In this document: positions 20,229-30,049 of the stretch, one piece after another
How the letters are laid out: every line of letters begins with the position of its first letter
Position numbering within the stretch: the stretch's first letter is position 1
Assembly (NCBI GenBank): GCA_024397955.1
Contig: CP073744.1
Span: 62,001 to 126,000 of the forward strand
Reading direction: 5' to 3'
From: a bacterium SCSIO 12696
GTDB taxonomy: Bacteria > Pseudomonadota > Gammaproteobacteria > Pseudomonadales > Porticoccaceae
DNA length: 64,000 bases
Program-made: the position numbers and the translations under genes
The notes under the pieces: model-generated
Told to the model about the DNA's origin: nothing
The model's input: only the letters and a program-made list of their open reading frames with translations
The model's database searches: none

Positions 20229-22261
20229 TAGGTTACCCGTTGCCCTGGCACCGCACCGGAGTCTGGCGTCAGCAGATAAATGCCCTTGTTGTCACCGGCT
20301 GCCAGCACCATGCCTTCGGACAGTCCAAAGCGCATTTTCCGTGGTGCCAAGTTGGCGACCATCACCGTCAAACGGCCTTCCAGGTCTTCCGGTTTGTAGC
20401 TGGATTTAATGCCGGAAAATACGTTGCGGGTTTTGCCTTCGCCAATATCCAGAGTCAGCTGCAGCAGTTTGTCGGCACCTTCCACATGGTCGGCTTTGAC
20501 GATTTTGGCGACGCGCAAATCCACTTTAATAAAGTCATCAAAATTGATTTCGGTAGCCAGGGGTTCGTCGGCTAATGGACCTTCCTGAGGCGCAACATTA
20601 GTGGGTGCCGCTGCAGCGGCTGCTTGTTCTTTTCCGGCTTCCACGATGGCGTTTACCTTGTCTTTTTCGATGCGTTGCATCAGCGGTTTGAATTTATTAA
20701 TAGTATGGCCCAGCAGCGGATGTAAGGGGGCCGCCCAGCTGAGTGGGCTGTTTAAAAACGCTTCTGCTTGTTCGGCCATCGCCGGCAGTACCGGCTTCAG
20801 GTAAAGCATCAGGGTGCGGAACAAGTTGATACCCAATGAGCAGATGCCCAGTACTTCGTCGCCTTTGCCGTCTTCCTTGGCCAGCTTCCAGGGTTCTTTG
20901 GCGGCGATGTATTCGTTGGCTGCGTCTGCCAGGGTCATGACTTCGCGCATGGCTTTGCCGAATTCGCGGTTTTCGTAGTGTTCGGCGATTACGGGTTCCG
21001 CATCTACAAATTTTTGCCACAGCTGTGGCTCGACGATTTGGTCAGCCAAAACCCCGCCGGATTTTTTCACAAAACCGGCGCAACGGCTGGCGATGTTCAC
21101 TACTTTGCCCACCAGGTCGGAATTGACCCGCTGCACAAAGTCGTCCAGATTTAAGTCCAGGTCGTCTACGCTGTTGGTGAGCTTGGCGGCGTAGTAGTAG
21201 CGCAGGGGTTCCGCAGGCAGATGATCCAGGTAAGTGCGGGCGTTAATAAAAGTGCCTCGGGACTTGGACATTTTTTTGCCGTTGACGGTGACAAAACCGT
21301 GGGCATTCACTTTAGTGGGTGTGCGGAACTGGGCGCTGTTGAGCATCGCGGGCCAGAACAGGGCGTGGAAGTTGATAATGTCTTTGCCGATAAAGTGGTA
21401 CAGCTCAGCCTCGGAATCCTTGCCCCAGTATTCGTCGAAGTCCAGGCCTTGCTTCTCGCAGAGCACTTTAAAACTGGCCATATAACCGATGGGGGCGTCC
21501 AACCATACATAGAAGTATTTGCCCGGCGCATCGGGGATTTCAAAGCCGAAGTAGGGAGCATCGCGGCTGATATCCCATTCCTGTAATCCAGATTCCAGCC
21601 ACTCGCCCAGTTTATTGGCTACTTCTTCCTGCAGGTGTCCAGCGCGGGTCCAGTCTTCCAAAAATGCTTCAAATTCCGGCAGTTTGAAAAAGTAATGAGT
21701 GGATTCCTTTTCGATGGGTGTGGCACCAGAAATGGCAGACACCGGGTTGATCAATTCCGTGGGCGAATAGGTGGCGCCGCAGGCTTCGCAGTTGTCGCCG
21801 TACTGATCTTCGGTTTTGCATTTGGGGCAGGTGCCTTTGATGTAGCGCTCTGCCAGAAACAGGCCCTTCTCCGGGTCGAAGGCCTGTTTGATCTCGCGCT
21901 TGGCGATATGACCGTTATCCCGTAAGCGGGTGTAAATCAGGCTCGACAGCTCGCGGTTCTCCTCTGAGTGAGTAGAGTGGTAGTTGTCGAAGGCGATCTG
22001 AAAATCCCCAAAATCCTTCAGGTGTTCTTGTTTGATATTGGCAATGTGTTCTTCGGAACTGATGCCCAGCTGCTCGGCCTTCAACATAATGGAAGTGCCG
22101 TGGGCATCGTCGGCGCAAACGTAGTAACATTCGTGGCCGCGCAGGCGCTGGAAGCGGGTCCAGATATCGGTCTGGATGGCTTCCATCATATGGCCAAGGT
22201 GAATAGAACCGTTGGCGTAGGGCAGGGCGCTGGTAACGAGGATTTTGCGGCGGTCGGACAT
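20228..22261 (-). CDS. metG: Methionyl-tRNA synthetase
   Basis: The 677-residue product has the length of the long gammaproteobacterial enzyme. It has the class I HIGH motif as HLGH (about residues 21-24), the zinc-binding knuckle with CPKC and CEAC (about 145-161), KMSKS (about 334) and a C-terminal tRNA-binding EMAP/Trbp111-like domain ([13 protein letters not shown] onward). It charges tRNA-Met in the cytoplasm. ATG 22261 ([18 protein letters not shown]) is chosen over an upstream TTG. It is divergent from the Mrp gene with an 83-base shared control region. Confidence 0.97.
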   Translation of the reverse strand: MSDRRKILVTSALPYANGSIHLGHMMEAIQTDIWTRFQRLRGHECYYVCADDAHGTSIMLKAEQLGISSEEHIANIKQEHLKDFGDFQIAFDNYHSTHSEENRELSSLIYTRLRDNGHIAKREIKQAFDPEKGLFLAERYIKGTCPKCKTEDQYGDNCEACGATYSPTELINPVSAISGATPIEKESTHYFFKLPEFEAFLEDWTRAGHLQEEVANKLGEWLESGLQEWDISRDAPYFGFEIPDAPGKYFYVWLDAPIGYMASFKVLCEKQGLDFDEYWGKDSEAELYHFIGKDIINFHALFWPAMLNSAQFRTPTKVNAHGFVTVNGKKMSKSRGTFINARTYLDHLPAEPLRYYYAAKLTNSVDDLDLNLDDFVQRVNSDLVGKVVNIASRCAGFVKKSGGVLADQIVEPQLWQKFVDAEPVIAEHYENREFGKAMREVMTLADAANEYIAAKEPWKLAKEDGKGDEVLGICSLGINLFRTLMLYLKPVLPAMAEQAEAFLNSPLSWAAPLHPLLGHTINKFKPLMQRIEKDKVNAIVEAGKEQAAAAAAPTNVAPQEGPLADEPLATEINFDDFIKVDLRVAKIVKADHVEGADKLLQLTLDIGEGKTRNVFSGIKSSYKPEDLEGRLTVMVANLAPRKMRFGLSEGMVLAAGDNKGIYLLTPDSGAVPGQRVT

Positions 22262-22344
22262 TGCGGGGTGATTTCTCTGTACGGTTGGAAAGACGCGCAA
22301 CTATACCGTTTTTGCTGGCGATTTTCAGGTGTTGAGTATAGGTG

Positions 22345-23163
22345 ATGAGTGATTTCCCCGAGGGGTTGAAAGCGGTAAAACACATTGTGGCGGTGGCGTC
22401 CGGCAAAGGCGGTGTGGGCAAGTCCACCACGGCAGTCAATTTGGCGCTGGCGCTTCAAGCCGAAGGCGTGGCTACCGGGTTGCTGGATGGGGATATCTAC
22501 GGCCCCAGTATTCCGCTGATGCTGGGTGTCAGTGAAGGCACTCGGCCGGGTACTGCAGGTGGTAACCAGTTGCTGCCAGTTGAAGCCCATGGCCTTAAAA
22601 CTATGTCTCTTGGCTACCTGTTGGAAGATAAGGCCCCCGCCGTATGGCGTGGCCCCATGGCCAGCGGTGCGCTGCAGCAAATGCTGATGCAAACTCAATG
22701 GGGTGAACTGGATTGTCTGGTGGTTGATATGCCGCCGGGTACCGGTGATATTCAACTGACCCTCGCTCAGAAAGTGTCGGTGGCGGGTGCGGTGATTGTG
22801 ACTACCCCTCAGGATATTGCCCTTCTGGACGCTGAAAAAGGCATCGAGATGTTTCGCAAGGTCAATATCCCGGTGATCGGCGTGGTGGAAAATATGGCTC
22901 TGCACATTTGCAGTCAATGCGGCCACAGCGAGCCTGTTTTTGGTGAGGGTGGCGGTGAGCGCATCGCTCGAGATTACCAAACCCAACTGCTGGGCTCACT
23001 GCCATTGGATCGCACCATCCGCGAGCAGGTGGATGGCGGCAACCCCACTGTGGTGGCAGAACCGGATGGGCAGGTGGCGGCAATCTACCGCGATATTGCT
23101 CGCAAGGTGGTGGCTCAGTTGCAGCAGACAGACAGTGCCATACCGGAAATTGAAATAGAGTAA
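22345..23163 (+). CDS. apbC: Iron-sulfur cluster carrier, Mrp/ApbC-family P-loop ATPase
   Basis: The 272-residue protein has the deviant Walker A GKGGVGKST (about residues 20-28), the switch/Walker B region LVVDMPPGTGD and a C-terminal CxxC (HICSQCGH) that bridges a cluster in dimers. These define the Mrp/NBP35/ApbC subgroup, involved in Fe-S cluster delivery. The N-terminal DUF59 domain found in E. coli Mrp is absent. ATG 22345 follows an overlapping GTG. Lying divergent to metG is common in gammaproteobacteria. Confidence 0.93.
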   Translation: MSDFPEGLKAVKHIVAVASGKGGVGKSTTAVNLALALQAEGVATGLLDGDIYGPSIPLMLGVSEGTRPGTAGGNQLLPVEAHGLKTMSLGYLLEDKAPAVWRGPMASGALQQMLMQTQWGELDCLVVDMPPGTGDIQLTLAQKVSVAGAVIVTTPQDIALLDAEKGIEMFRKVNIPVIGVVENMALHICSQCGHSEPVFGEGGGERIARDYQTQLLGSLPLDRTIREQVDGGNPTVVAEPDGQVAAIYRDIARKVVAQLQQTDSAIPEIEIE

Positions 23164-23213
23164 ATTAGAAACTGAACAGATTGAACAGCATGTTTTTTTG
23201 GGAACTATAAACG

Positions 23214-23786
23214 ATGAGTATCAAAGCAGATAAATGGATCACCCGGATGGCCGCTGAGCACGGCATGATCGAGCCGTTTCAGCCGGGCCAAGTGCGCGAA
23301 CCCAACCCGGGGCAGGACAAGGTGATCTCTTATGGGGTATCCAGCTACGGCTACGATGTGCGCTGCTCGGATGAATTCAAAATTTTCACCAATGTCCACT
23401 CTGCAACGGTGGACCCGAAACATTTCGACCCCAACAGTTTTGTGGATGTAAAAGCCGACCACTGCATTATCCCGCCCAACTCGTTTGCTTTGGCCAGGAC
23501 GGTTGAGTACTTTCGTATTCCCCGCAATGTGCTGACTATCTGCCTGGGTAAGTCCACCTACGCCCGCTGCGGTATTATCGTTAATGTCACGCCGCTGGAG
23601 CCGGAGTGGGAAGGCCACGTTACTCTGGAGTTTTCCAACACCACTAACCTGCCTGCCAAAATTTACGCCAACGAAGGTGTGGCACAAATGTTGTTTTTCG
23701 AATCTGATGAAGTTTGTGAAACTTCCTACCGCGACCGCGGTGGCAAGTATCAGGGCCAGACTGGGGTGACCCTGCCTAAGGCATAA
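23214..23786 (+). CDS. dcd: dCTP deaminase
   Basis: The 190-residue protein is close to the 193 residues of E. coli Dcd. It has the trimeric dUTPase-like fold motifs: [35 protein letters not shown] and a [16 protein letters not shown] segment holding the catalytic Glu, then the C-terminal [12 protein letters not shown] lid. It deaminates dCTP to dUTP for dTTP synthesis. The gene follows apbC by 50 bases, as in several related genomes. Confidence 0.97.
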   Translation: MSIKADKWITRMAAEHGMIEPFQPGQVREPNPGQDKVISYGVSSYGYDVRCSDEFKIFTNVHSATVDPKHFDPNSFVDVKADHCIIPPNSFALARTVEYFRIPRNVLTICLGKSTYARCGIIVNVTPLEPEWEGHVTLEFSNTTNLPAKIYANEGVAQMLFFESDEVCETSYRDRGGKYQGQTGVTLPKA

Positions 23787-23795
23787 TATTAAATG

Positions 23796-23946
23796 GCTGC
23801 GGGCAACGAGCTACTGGCCGCGTGCAGATCGGGTTTGATTTTATGTGTCGACCCTGTAATTCGGACTAAATAAGTGCGGCCTACAGGGTGCGTAGGGTCA
23901 AATCTCCGCTCGGTCTGCTCGTGGCGCGCGGCTCGTTGCCCGTAGC
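23796..23946. repeat. Long imperfect inverted repeat between convergent genes
   Basis: GCTGCGGGCAACGAGC (23796-23811) pairs with GCTCGTTGCCCGTAGC (23931-23946), and the arms remain partly complementary inward (GCAGATCG, GATTT, ACCCTGTA/TACAGGGT). The roughly 150-bp structure fills the gap between dcd and the SPOR gene. It could be a MITE-like element or a two-way terminator. Confidence 0.75.
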
Positions 23947-23948
23947 TG

Positions 23949-25298
23949 TTAATCAATCTTCCTGACAATCAAACCACCCACCCCCAAGCCATTTTGCAGG
24001 CGTATTGCCGCTTGCTCCGCAGCTCCTTGGCTATTGTAGCCGTAGGCTCGAATGCGGTACAGGGTGCGCCCTTGGGAGGGGTAGGGTTCCACTTTTGCGT
24101 CTGCGCCCAGAGCGCTGGCTTTGCCCGCGAGCTTGAGGGCGTTGCCGCGGTTGGACAGGGAAGCGATATTAATCACCCAGCCGTTGGGTTTTGGGGCCGC
24201 TTCAGCCGGTGCTTTTGCCACTGGGCTTGGTGTTTGTTTGGCGGTTGTGGTTGCTTGAAGCTGCTTTTGCAGTTGATCCACACGCTGCTGTAACTGCGCC
24301 ATTTCGTCTTTGAGTGGCTGGTTGTTTGCTGCTGGCGCGACGGGTCTTTGAAGCTTCTGAATACGATTTTCCACAGCCTGAAGATTGTTCTCCAGGCGCG
24401 ACAAGCGCAGGTCTGAACCCTCTGAGTTGCTGTCTACAGAAGTCGGTTGTTGTTGCAGTCGGGTGACTTCGCTGGTCAGCTCGACCAGGCGATTTTCTAC
24501 GCCAGATAGCTGAATCATGCTCCAGGCGGCCAGTAATACAGCCATCGCCAACAGTGCCCACAACGTGAGATTGCCTACACCAATAGCTGGCTGTTGGCGC
24601 CGAGCGAATTCCGGGGGTGGCGGTGCTTGTCGCTGGCTTGAAGGCTGCTGAACCGGGGCTTCTCTGGATGGTATTTCATCGCTTTGTGGCCGGGGCTGCC
24701 TGGGTGGCTTGGCTGCCGTATTTGCTGTTGCTCTAAGGTTTGTCTGTTGTGGATCGCGTTTTGAGCTGATTGTTGCCTCAGATGGTGCAGGCTTGGCCGG
24801 CTGTGGCGCTTTGATTTTTGACGCTTGCGGTGCGTTGCCGGTTTTGGTCTCCGCCGTCTTTTCAGTCTTCTGGGTGGTTAGCTTGCTTGTGTCTACGCCG
24901 GCCAGAAACGGGTTGTTCGATTTATCAATCTTCTTGTGGGAATCACTGGGCCCTTGGCGGTTGCTCTGATTATCGGCAAATGGGTTGCGTGATTCCGCTT
25001 TCGGTGGTGTTTCTGGTTTGGCAGGTTGCGATTGGGTCTCTGTGGTGTTGGCCGTTTTGGTGGCATGAGCCGGTCCGTGGTCGCGAATATTTTCCAGGCT
25101 GCGGCTCAGGTGGCGATTGCGACTGCTGTCCAGTGGGGTAAATTCGTCGTCCAGTTCATCGTCTTCAAACGGGGTGTCATCTTTGATGTGCGGTTCCAGC
25201 CGCTCGTCAGGGTCGGCAAACGGGTTTTTCTGGCGTGAGGCGGCTTTGGATTTGGGCGCTGATACGGCTTGCGTTGTATCGTCGTCAAAAATGCTCAT
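23949..25298 (-). CDS. SPOR-domain membrane protein
   Basis: The 449-residue product has a long, polar, Pro/Ala/Gln-rich N-terminal cytoplasmic region (residues 1-240), one membrane helix (about 245-263, LTLWALLAMAVLLAAWSMIQL), a coiled coil (about 265-345) and a C-terminal SPOR domain (about 370-447, WVINIASLSNRGNALKLAGKASALG). SPOR domains bind denuded septal peptidoglycan. The architecture resembles DamX/FtsN-like division-associated proteins but without their other signatures. Confidence 0.88.
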   Translation of the reverse strand: MSIFDDDTTQAVSAPKSKAASRQKNPFADPDERLEPHIKDDTPFEDDELDDEFTPLDSSRNRHLSRSLENIRDHGPAHATKTANTTETQSQPAKPETPPKAESRNPFADNQSNRQGPSDSHKKIDKSNNPFLAGVDTSKLTTQKTEKTAETKTGNAPQASKIKAPQPAKPAPSEATISSKRDPQQTNLRATANTAAKPPRQPRPQSDEIPSREAPVQQPSSQRQAPPPPEFARRQQPAIGVGNLTLWALLAMAVLLAAWSMIQLSGVENRLVELTSEVTRLQQQPTSVDSNSEGSDLRLSRLENNLQAVENRIQKLQRPVAPAANNQPLKDEMAQLQQRVDQLQKQLQATTTAKQTPSPVAKAPAEAAPKPNGWVINIASLSNRGNALKLAGKASALGADAKVEPYPSQGRTLYRIRAYGYNSQGAAEQAAIRLQNGLGVGGLIVRKID

Positions 25299-25405
25299 AG
25301 AAATTACTCAAAAGAGGTAGTTCAGAAACCGCCATTTATGCCGATAGACCGTATAGCGATAAAAATAAGGTCGCAATTATTGCACATTGGGGGCGACTCA
25401 CAACC

Positions 25406-26770
25406 ATGTTGGGAGAAATTACGCTCACTGGGCTTAACTCTCAGGGGGCGATAAGCAACCAGCTCCACAATTGGCGTGTGGGGCAGATACTGGAGGCGGT
25501 GGTGCTGTCTCGGTCGGCGTCTGAGCGCCTGCAAATACGCATTGGCAATGCTCAGCTGGAGGCGCGCAGCCAGGCGCCGATTCAGGCCGGTGACAGAGTA
25601 CTGCTGAAAGTGCTGAGCGCTGGCACTTCGCCGACCCTGCAGGTGGTACCGGCCGCTGTGCCCAGTGGCGCTTCAGCGGAGCTGGTTAACCAGGCACTGC
25701 GGCAACTGCTACCGCGGCAACTGCCCACAGAGCGGGTACTGAACAATTTGCTGGATATTTTACAGGGCCGGTCTTTGCAGCGCGGTGAGTCGCTGCCGGT
25801 TCGAACCCAGGGTTTGATCGAAACCGTGCTGTCGCGTATCCCCCGTGGGGAAAAGCTGGCGGATTCTGCGCGTTTGCAGCAGTTGGTGTTGGAATCTGGG
25901 TTGTTTCATGAACAGGGTAAACAGCGCCCCAACTCAGGCAGCGGGCAAGATATCAAGCAAGCCTTGGTTCAGCTGGCAAAGGAGTTGGCCCGTCAGCGCC
26001 CTTCAAGTTCTGAAAATAATGTGGGAAGGGTGACAACTGCACCGCCTGCATCGACGTCACAGGGAGTACCAAGTGCTGGAGGAGTCGCCAGTAATCTGGC
26101 CAATGCAACCCCAGCTACGCCCTTGCCCGCAACGGTACAACCGCCTAAATCTGCTGCAACGGGTGTTGCCAGTCGCTCGGAAAGTCATGGGCAGCAGGGC
26201 ATAAAACCGTTACCGCAAGTGCCAGTGCCCGCAAAGCCTGGTGGTGCGGATGTGATTCAGGGCAGGGAAACGCCAGGGGCGTCTGCCAGTAGTTCGGCGA
26301 TATGGAATACCCAGGATTTACAGCGCCTGGTTGAGGGGGGCATTGCACGAATCGTCTCCCAGCAGATACAGAGTTTGCCCCAGCAGGGTCAGGACGGCGC
26401 CCGATGGGTGCTGGAACTGCCGTATCTGCAAGGGGATGAATACCGCAGCTTGCCGATGGTGATTGAGCGCGAGGCCAGCCGCGATGATCGTGCTGATAAT
26501 GAATCGGGCTGGCAGGTTGAGTTGGGTTTTGAATTGCCAGAGCTGGGGTTGGTAGAGGCGACATTATTGGTGCGTGGCGACAAAGTATCGGTGTCTTTAT
26601 GGCTGGAACGAGCGAACACTGCCCAGTTGGCTGAAGCGGAATTGCCCGTGTTGGAAGCAGCTCTACAGGCCAATGACCTGGAAATTGGCGCTTTGATTTG
26701 CCGCAAGGGCAAGAGCCCATCTGAGGTTCATACTGGTGGTATCAGCACATTATTGGACTGCCATATTTAG
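25406..26770 (+). CDS. FliK C-terminal-domain protein (hook-length control-like)
   Basis: The 454-residue product has a low-complexity, Pro/Ala/Gln-rich middle (about residues 180-300) and a C-terminal domain with WVLELPYLQGDEYRSLPMVIERE and GWQVELGFELPELGLVEATLLVRGDKVSVSLWLE, typical of the Flg_hook/FliK C-terminal domain that switches secretion specificity in the flagellar apparatus. No other flagellar operon genes are nearby except the FlhB-like ORF that follows 21 bases later. This orphan pairing is known in Pseudomonas-type genomes. Confidence 0.85.
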   Translation: MLGEITLTGLNSQGAISNQLHNWRVGQILEAVVLSRSASERLQIRIGNAQLEARSQAPIQAGDRVLLKVLSAGTSPTLQVVPAAVPSGASAELVNQALRQLLPRQLPTERVLNNLLDILQGRSLQRGESLPVRTQGLIETVLSRIPRGEKLADSARLQQLVLESGLFHEQGKQRPNSGSGQDIKQALVQLAKELARQRPSSSENNVGRVTTAPPASTSQGVPSAGGVASNLANATPATPLPATVQPPKSAATGVASRSESHGQQGIKPLPQVPVPAKPGGADVIQGRETPGASASSSAIWNTQDLQRLVEGGIARIVSQQIQSLPQQGQDGARWVLELPYLQGDEYRSLPMVIEREASRDDRADNESGWQVELGFELPELGLVEATLLVRGDKVSVSLWLERANTAQLAEAELPVLEAALQANDLEIGALICRKGKSPSEVHTGGISTLLDCHI

Positions 26771-26791
26771 TCGCTACAGGAGAGCGTAGCA

Positions 26792-27082
26792 ATGGCCAAG
26801 CGCACAAAGCACTGCTCGCCAAAATTGGCGGCGGCACTGAGTTACGACAACAGTGTCAGTAAGCGTTCAGCCCCCCGAGTGGTTGCCAAAGGGGAGGGTG
26901 CTGAAGCGGAACGCATCGAAGCGCTGGCCCGGGAATACGATGTTCCGGTTGAACAGGACGCTATGCTCACCGCGGCCCTGAGCACAGTGCCAGTTGGTGA
27001 AGAAATTCCAAGGCAGCTTTATGTGGCTGTGGCTGAAGTGTTGTCGTTTGTGTATTACCTCAAGGGTAAAGCACCGAAATAA
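26792..27082 (+). CDS. FlhB C-terminal-like protein (FlhX-type) without NPTH
   Basis: The 96-residue protein matches only the cytoplasmic C-terminal part of FlhB/YscU: ALSYD, then APRVVAKGEG, RIEALAREYDVPV and a final IPRQLYVAVAEVLSFVYYLKG. The usual auto-cleavage motif NPTH, expected just before ALSYD, is replaced (SPKL), so self-processing should not occur. It sits in an operon with the FliK-like gene (AGGAGAG upstream), which suggests a joint role in export switching. Confidence 0.88.
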   Translation: MAKRTKHCSPKLAAALSYDNSVSKRSAPRVVAKGEGAEAERIEALAREYDVPVEQDAMLTAALSTVPVGEEIPRQLYVAVAEVLSFVYYLKGKAPK

Positions 27083-27225
27083 GCGTTTTTGATTTGTGCA
27101 TCAGTTGGCAGCTGATAAAAACATCAAGAGTAGAATGAAGTAATTGTGTATTGAAAAACGACTTTGTGGACAACATATGGCAGTGACGCCGGTTATTAAT
27201 TGATAAAAATCAGAATGGTAAGGCT

Positions 27226-28785
27226 ATGAACCAGGCTATCGGCACAGTCCATGCAGAAAAAACCGAGCGCGAATTGTTGTTGCAGCGCATTGGGGTTGAA
27301 TTGACCCACTTGGCAGGAGCAGGTGACAACAAGCTGGACAAAATTCTTGAGAACTTGCGTATTGTATTGCGCGATCGCGTGTCGGGTGATGATGACGCAT
27401 TGAATAAAGTATCCGCGATGTTGTTTGGCTACCTTAAGGAGCGGCCCCACAAGGAAGGATCAGAAGATAATGTTCAGCCACTGGCGGATGCCTTGCAAGC
27501 CCTGTTGCAGGAAATGCAGGTCCCCATGACCAATTACAGTGACGCTCAAAAGCTGGCTGTTGCGGCCGCCAGGTCAAAGAGCGTTGCAGAAATTATTGAG
27601 GTGCTGCAGCGCGGCCTGAAAATGTTGCGCACGATTAATGAGCAGGCTGCTGACCGGCCCCCCCCCCCTAAACTGGATAATGAACCAAAAAGCAGAGGCT
27701 GGTTAAAGCGCTCATCTGGGAAAAACAACAATGCTGCAGCCACTGAAATTTTTGATGCCTTAAGACCCGTTTTGGATAAGGTACTCGATAATGTGGCGCT
27801 ATTGGACGATGTGTCTCGTCAAGTGGTGATTCTAAAGGCCCAGCTGCCGACCATCCGAAGTGCAGGGGAGATGCAGCAAGTCCTTGAGCAGGTGTTGGAA
27901 TTGCTTGGTGGCATTGCCCGAAATATCAGTATAGAACGCAGGGATACTCAGCAGTTTTTAGGGGCTTTGCGAGAGAAATTGCAGGGCATTGAACAAGGCA
28001 TTGTCGGGACGCTCGATAAAGGTTCTTTGAGCCGTGCTGAAAGTTTGCAGACTTGTATTGGTGAGCAGGTGAGCGATATTCAACAGGCCGTCGCTGGAGA
28101 AAATACCCTGGATGGTTTGCGTCAGCTGATCGAGGTACGTGTAGAGCAAATCAGTGATACCTTGAACACCTACCTGGAAGACGAGCATGAGAAGCATCGT
28201 AGCTCCGAGCGCCAGGTTCGTGATTTGACTCGCAGGCTCCGGGAAATGGAGCTGGAAGGGCAGCAGCTAAAGGCTAAGGTACACGAGAAACAGACTGCTG
28301 CTTCGCGAGATACGTTAACCGGTGTACTCAATCGCTTTGGTTATGAAGAGCGGGTTATTGAAGAATTTGCCCGCAGTCGTCGTATTGGCTTTCCGCTCAC
28401 TATGATGGTCATCGATATCGACAAGTTTAAGATAGTTAATGATACCTATGGCCACAAGGCAGGGGACTTGGTGTTGCAGAAGGTGGTGGAAGTGATTTCT
28501 GCGGCAACTCGTAAAACCGACTGCCTGTGCCGGTTCGGCGGCGACGAATTTGTGTTGTTGTTGCCGGATACCGATCTTGAAGGGGCCAAAATTGTGGCAG
28601 AGAAGGCACGTGCTGGCGTCGAGGAGTGTGGTTTTCACAGTGGTGGGCAACGGGTCAATGTCACCATTTGTTGCGGCATCACCCAAGTGCAGGATGAAGA
28701 TACGCCGGAAAGCGCCTTCGAGCGCGCCGACCAAGGCATGTACAAAGTCAAACGCAACGATCGTAACGGCTGGGTTGTCGTCTGA
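27226..28785 (+). CDS. Diguanylate cyclase with long helical N-terminal region; C11 tract in the gene
   Basis: The 519-residue cytoplasmic protein has mainly helical or coiled-coil sequence (residues 1-355) and a C-terminal GGDEF domain with GGDEF at 438-442, preceded by RKTD, an intact allosteric I-site. It makes cyclic di-GMP from two GTP. No membrane segment is seen. A run of 11 C (27658-27668) encodes PPPP at residues 145-148, and slippage there would remove the GGDEF domain by frameshift. ATG 27226 follows GGTAAGGCT. Confidence 0.93.
   Translation: MNQAIGTVHAEKTERELLLQRIGVELTHLAGAGDNKLDKILENLRIVLRDRVSGDDDALNKVSAMLFGYLKERPHKEGSEDNVQPLADALQALLQEMQVPMTNYSDAQKLAVAAARSKSVAEIIEVLQRGLKMLRTINEQAADRPPPPKLDNEPKSRGWLKRSSGKNNNAAATEIFDALRPVLDKVLDNVALLDDVSRQVVILKAQLPTIRSAGEMQQVLEQVLELLGGIARNISIERRDTQQFLGALREKLQGIEQGIVGTLDKGSLSRAESLQTCIGEQVSDIQQAVAGENTLDGLRQLIEVRVEQISDTLNTYLEDEHEKHRSSERQVRDLTRRLREMELEGQQLKAKVHEKQTAASRDTLTGVLNRFGYEERVIEEFARSRRIGFPLTMMVIDIDKFKIVNDTYGHKAGDLVLQKVVEVISAATRKTDCLCRFGGDEFVLLLPDTDLEGAKIVAEKARAGVEECGFHSGGQRVNVTICCGITQVQDEDTPESAFERADQGMYKVKRNDRNGWVVV
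27658..27668 (+). repeat. C11 homopolymer within coding sequence
   Basis: Eleven consecutive C bases inside the cyclase gene (codons CCC CCC CCC CCT). Tracts of this length are prone to slipped-strand mispairing. Confidence 0.85.
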
Positions 28786-28857
28786 GTAATGGCTTCGGGC
28801 TAATGGCCTTGTACTGCAAAAGGTTCTAGCCTACGCCAACTTCTGTGGTTCGTGGCG

Positions 28858-29796
28858 CTATAAAACACATACTCGGTCTCTTCCGTCCTGCTTGGCCCGG
28901 TACATCGCCTTATCAGCGCGTTCAATCAGTGATTGAGCATCTTCATTGTCCAGAGTGCTACCACCAATGCTGGCACTTACCGGCAAGTTTTTGCCGCAAG
29001 GGGCAAACTCCAAGGTGCGAATACCGGCCAGTATTTTATCCGCTACTTGTTGTGCACCATGGAGGTCGGTGTTTGGTAGTTGCACAATAAATTCTTCACC
29101 GCCATAACGGTAAATACAGTCAGACCCACGAATGATACTTTCCAGCAGTAGTGCCAGTTGGCGCAACAAACGGTCACCCGCCGAATGGCCGTATTGATCG
29201 TTGATGCGTTTAAAGTGATCCAAGTCTATAAACAACAGAGCCAGTGACTCTCGGTTGCGCAGGGAACGCTTGATTTCTTTAGGTAACAAATGATTCAGTG
29301 CGTTGCGATTCAATAGCCCAGTGAGGCTGTCTGTGTAGGCGCTGCGAGCCATTTGGTGGTAGTCCACCGCATTGCGCAGGCTGTGAATAAACGTGCCCAG
29401 AACCCGCTCCAAATCGGTCATTTCTACTTCCGAAAAGCGCTTTGAGCGAGTTAATTCCAGCTGCCCGAGATGACGCCCTTGTAGGGTGAGTTTGTAATTG
29501 CAACTGTGTTTGCCGCCTTGTCCAACCCGCTGCTCCAGCGCTTGCTCTGGGTGGTAGTAACTCAAGCTATCAAAGGGCACTAGGCGGGGTAATTCAGTGA
29601 TCAGACGATCAAGTAAGGTGTACACATCGAGCGTGGTTTGCCACAGCTGCGACAAGCGAAGCAAAACTTGGTCATTGATTGCCGATTCTTGAGGGGCCGA
29701 GCGGGTCGCCACCTTCAACCGCTGGTTGCCATTGGCTTTCGACAGACTTTTTGCTGTGGCGCTTTTGCCGTTGTTGAACTCTGCGATATCGCTCAT
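28858..29796 (-). CDS. GAF-like/GGDEF diguanylate cyclase
   Basis: ATG 29796 with GAAGGG eight bases upstream gives 312 residues. A TTG seven codons earlier is less likely. The middle (about residues 45-150) looks like a GAF-type sensory domain, and the C-terminal GGDEF domain carries YRYGGEEF with RGSD upstream, the inhibitory I-site. A second GEEF-linked region (SIGGSTL) is standard. Soluble. Convergent with the other cyclase, with about 70 bases between stops. Confidence 0.93.
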   Translation of the reverse strand: MSDIAEFNNGKSATAKSLSKANGNQRLKVATRSAPQESAINDQVLLRLSQLWQTTLDVYTLLDRLITELPRLVPFDSLSYYHPEQALEQRVGQGGKHSCNYKLTLQGRHLGQLELTRSKRFSEVEMTDLERVLGTFIHSLRNAVDYHQMARSAYTDSLTGLLNRNALNHLLPKEIKRSLRNRESLALLFIDLDHFKRINDQYGHSAGDRLLRQLALLLESIIRGSDCIYRYGGEEFIVQLPNTDLHGAQQVADKILAGIRTLEFAPCGKNLPVSASIGGSTLDNEDAQSLIERADKAMYRAKQDGRDRVCVL

Positions 29797-30049
29797 TGCT
29801 TTAGGCCCTTCACTCAAAAGTGGTCGTTTAATCCTCGAATGAGCAAATGCAAGCTTTGTGCCACCGAATTTCGTACTTAAACCGAGTAAGAGTTGTCTTT
29901 ATGCGCTGGAAAAATGACAGGAGATGGCCGATTGGTAGGTAAGCAACTAGTGTGACAAAATTTTGACGATCTTCGGCTGGTTGGAATATAGCGGTTAGGT
30001 GGTTACTATTGCCGGCCAGATAGTATGACCCAATACAGGGAGTGTAATA

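Noticed and set aside
22186..22986. Minus-strand 266-codon frame over the Mrp gene
   Set aside because: Antisense shadow of a well-conserved P-loop ATPase; His/Gln-rich translation without motifs.
27658..27668. Frameshift pseudogene call for the diguanylate cyclase
   Set aside because: The frame is open through the C tract and both the I-site and GGDEF motif are intact.
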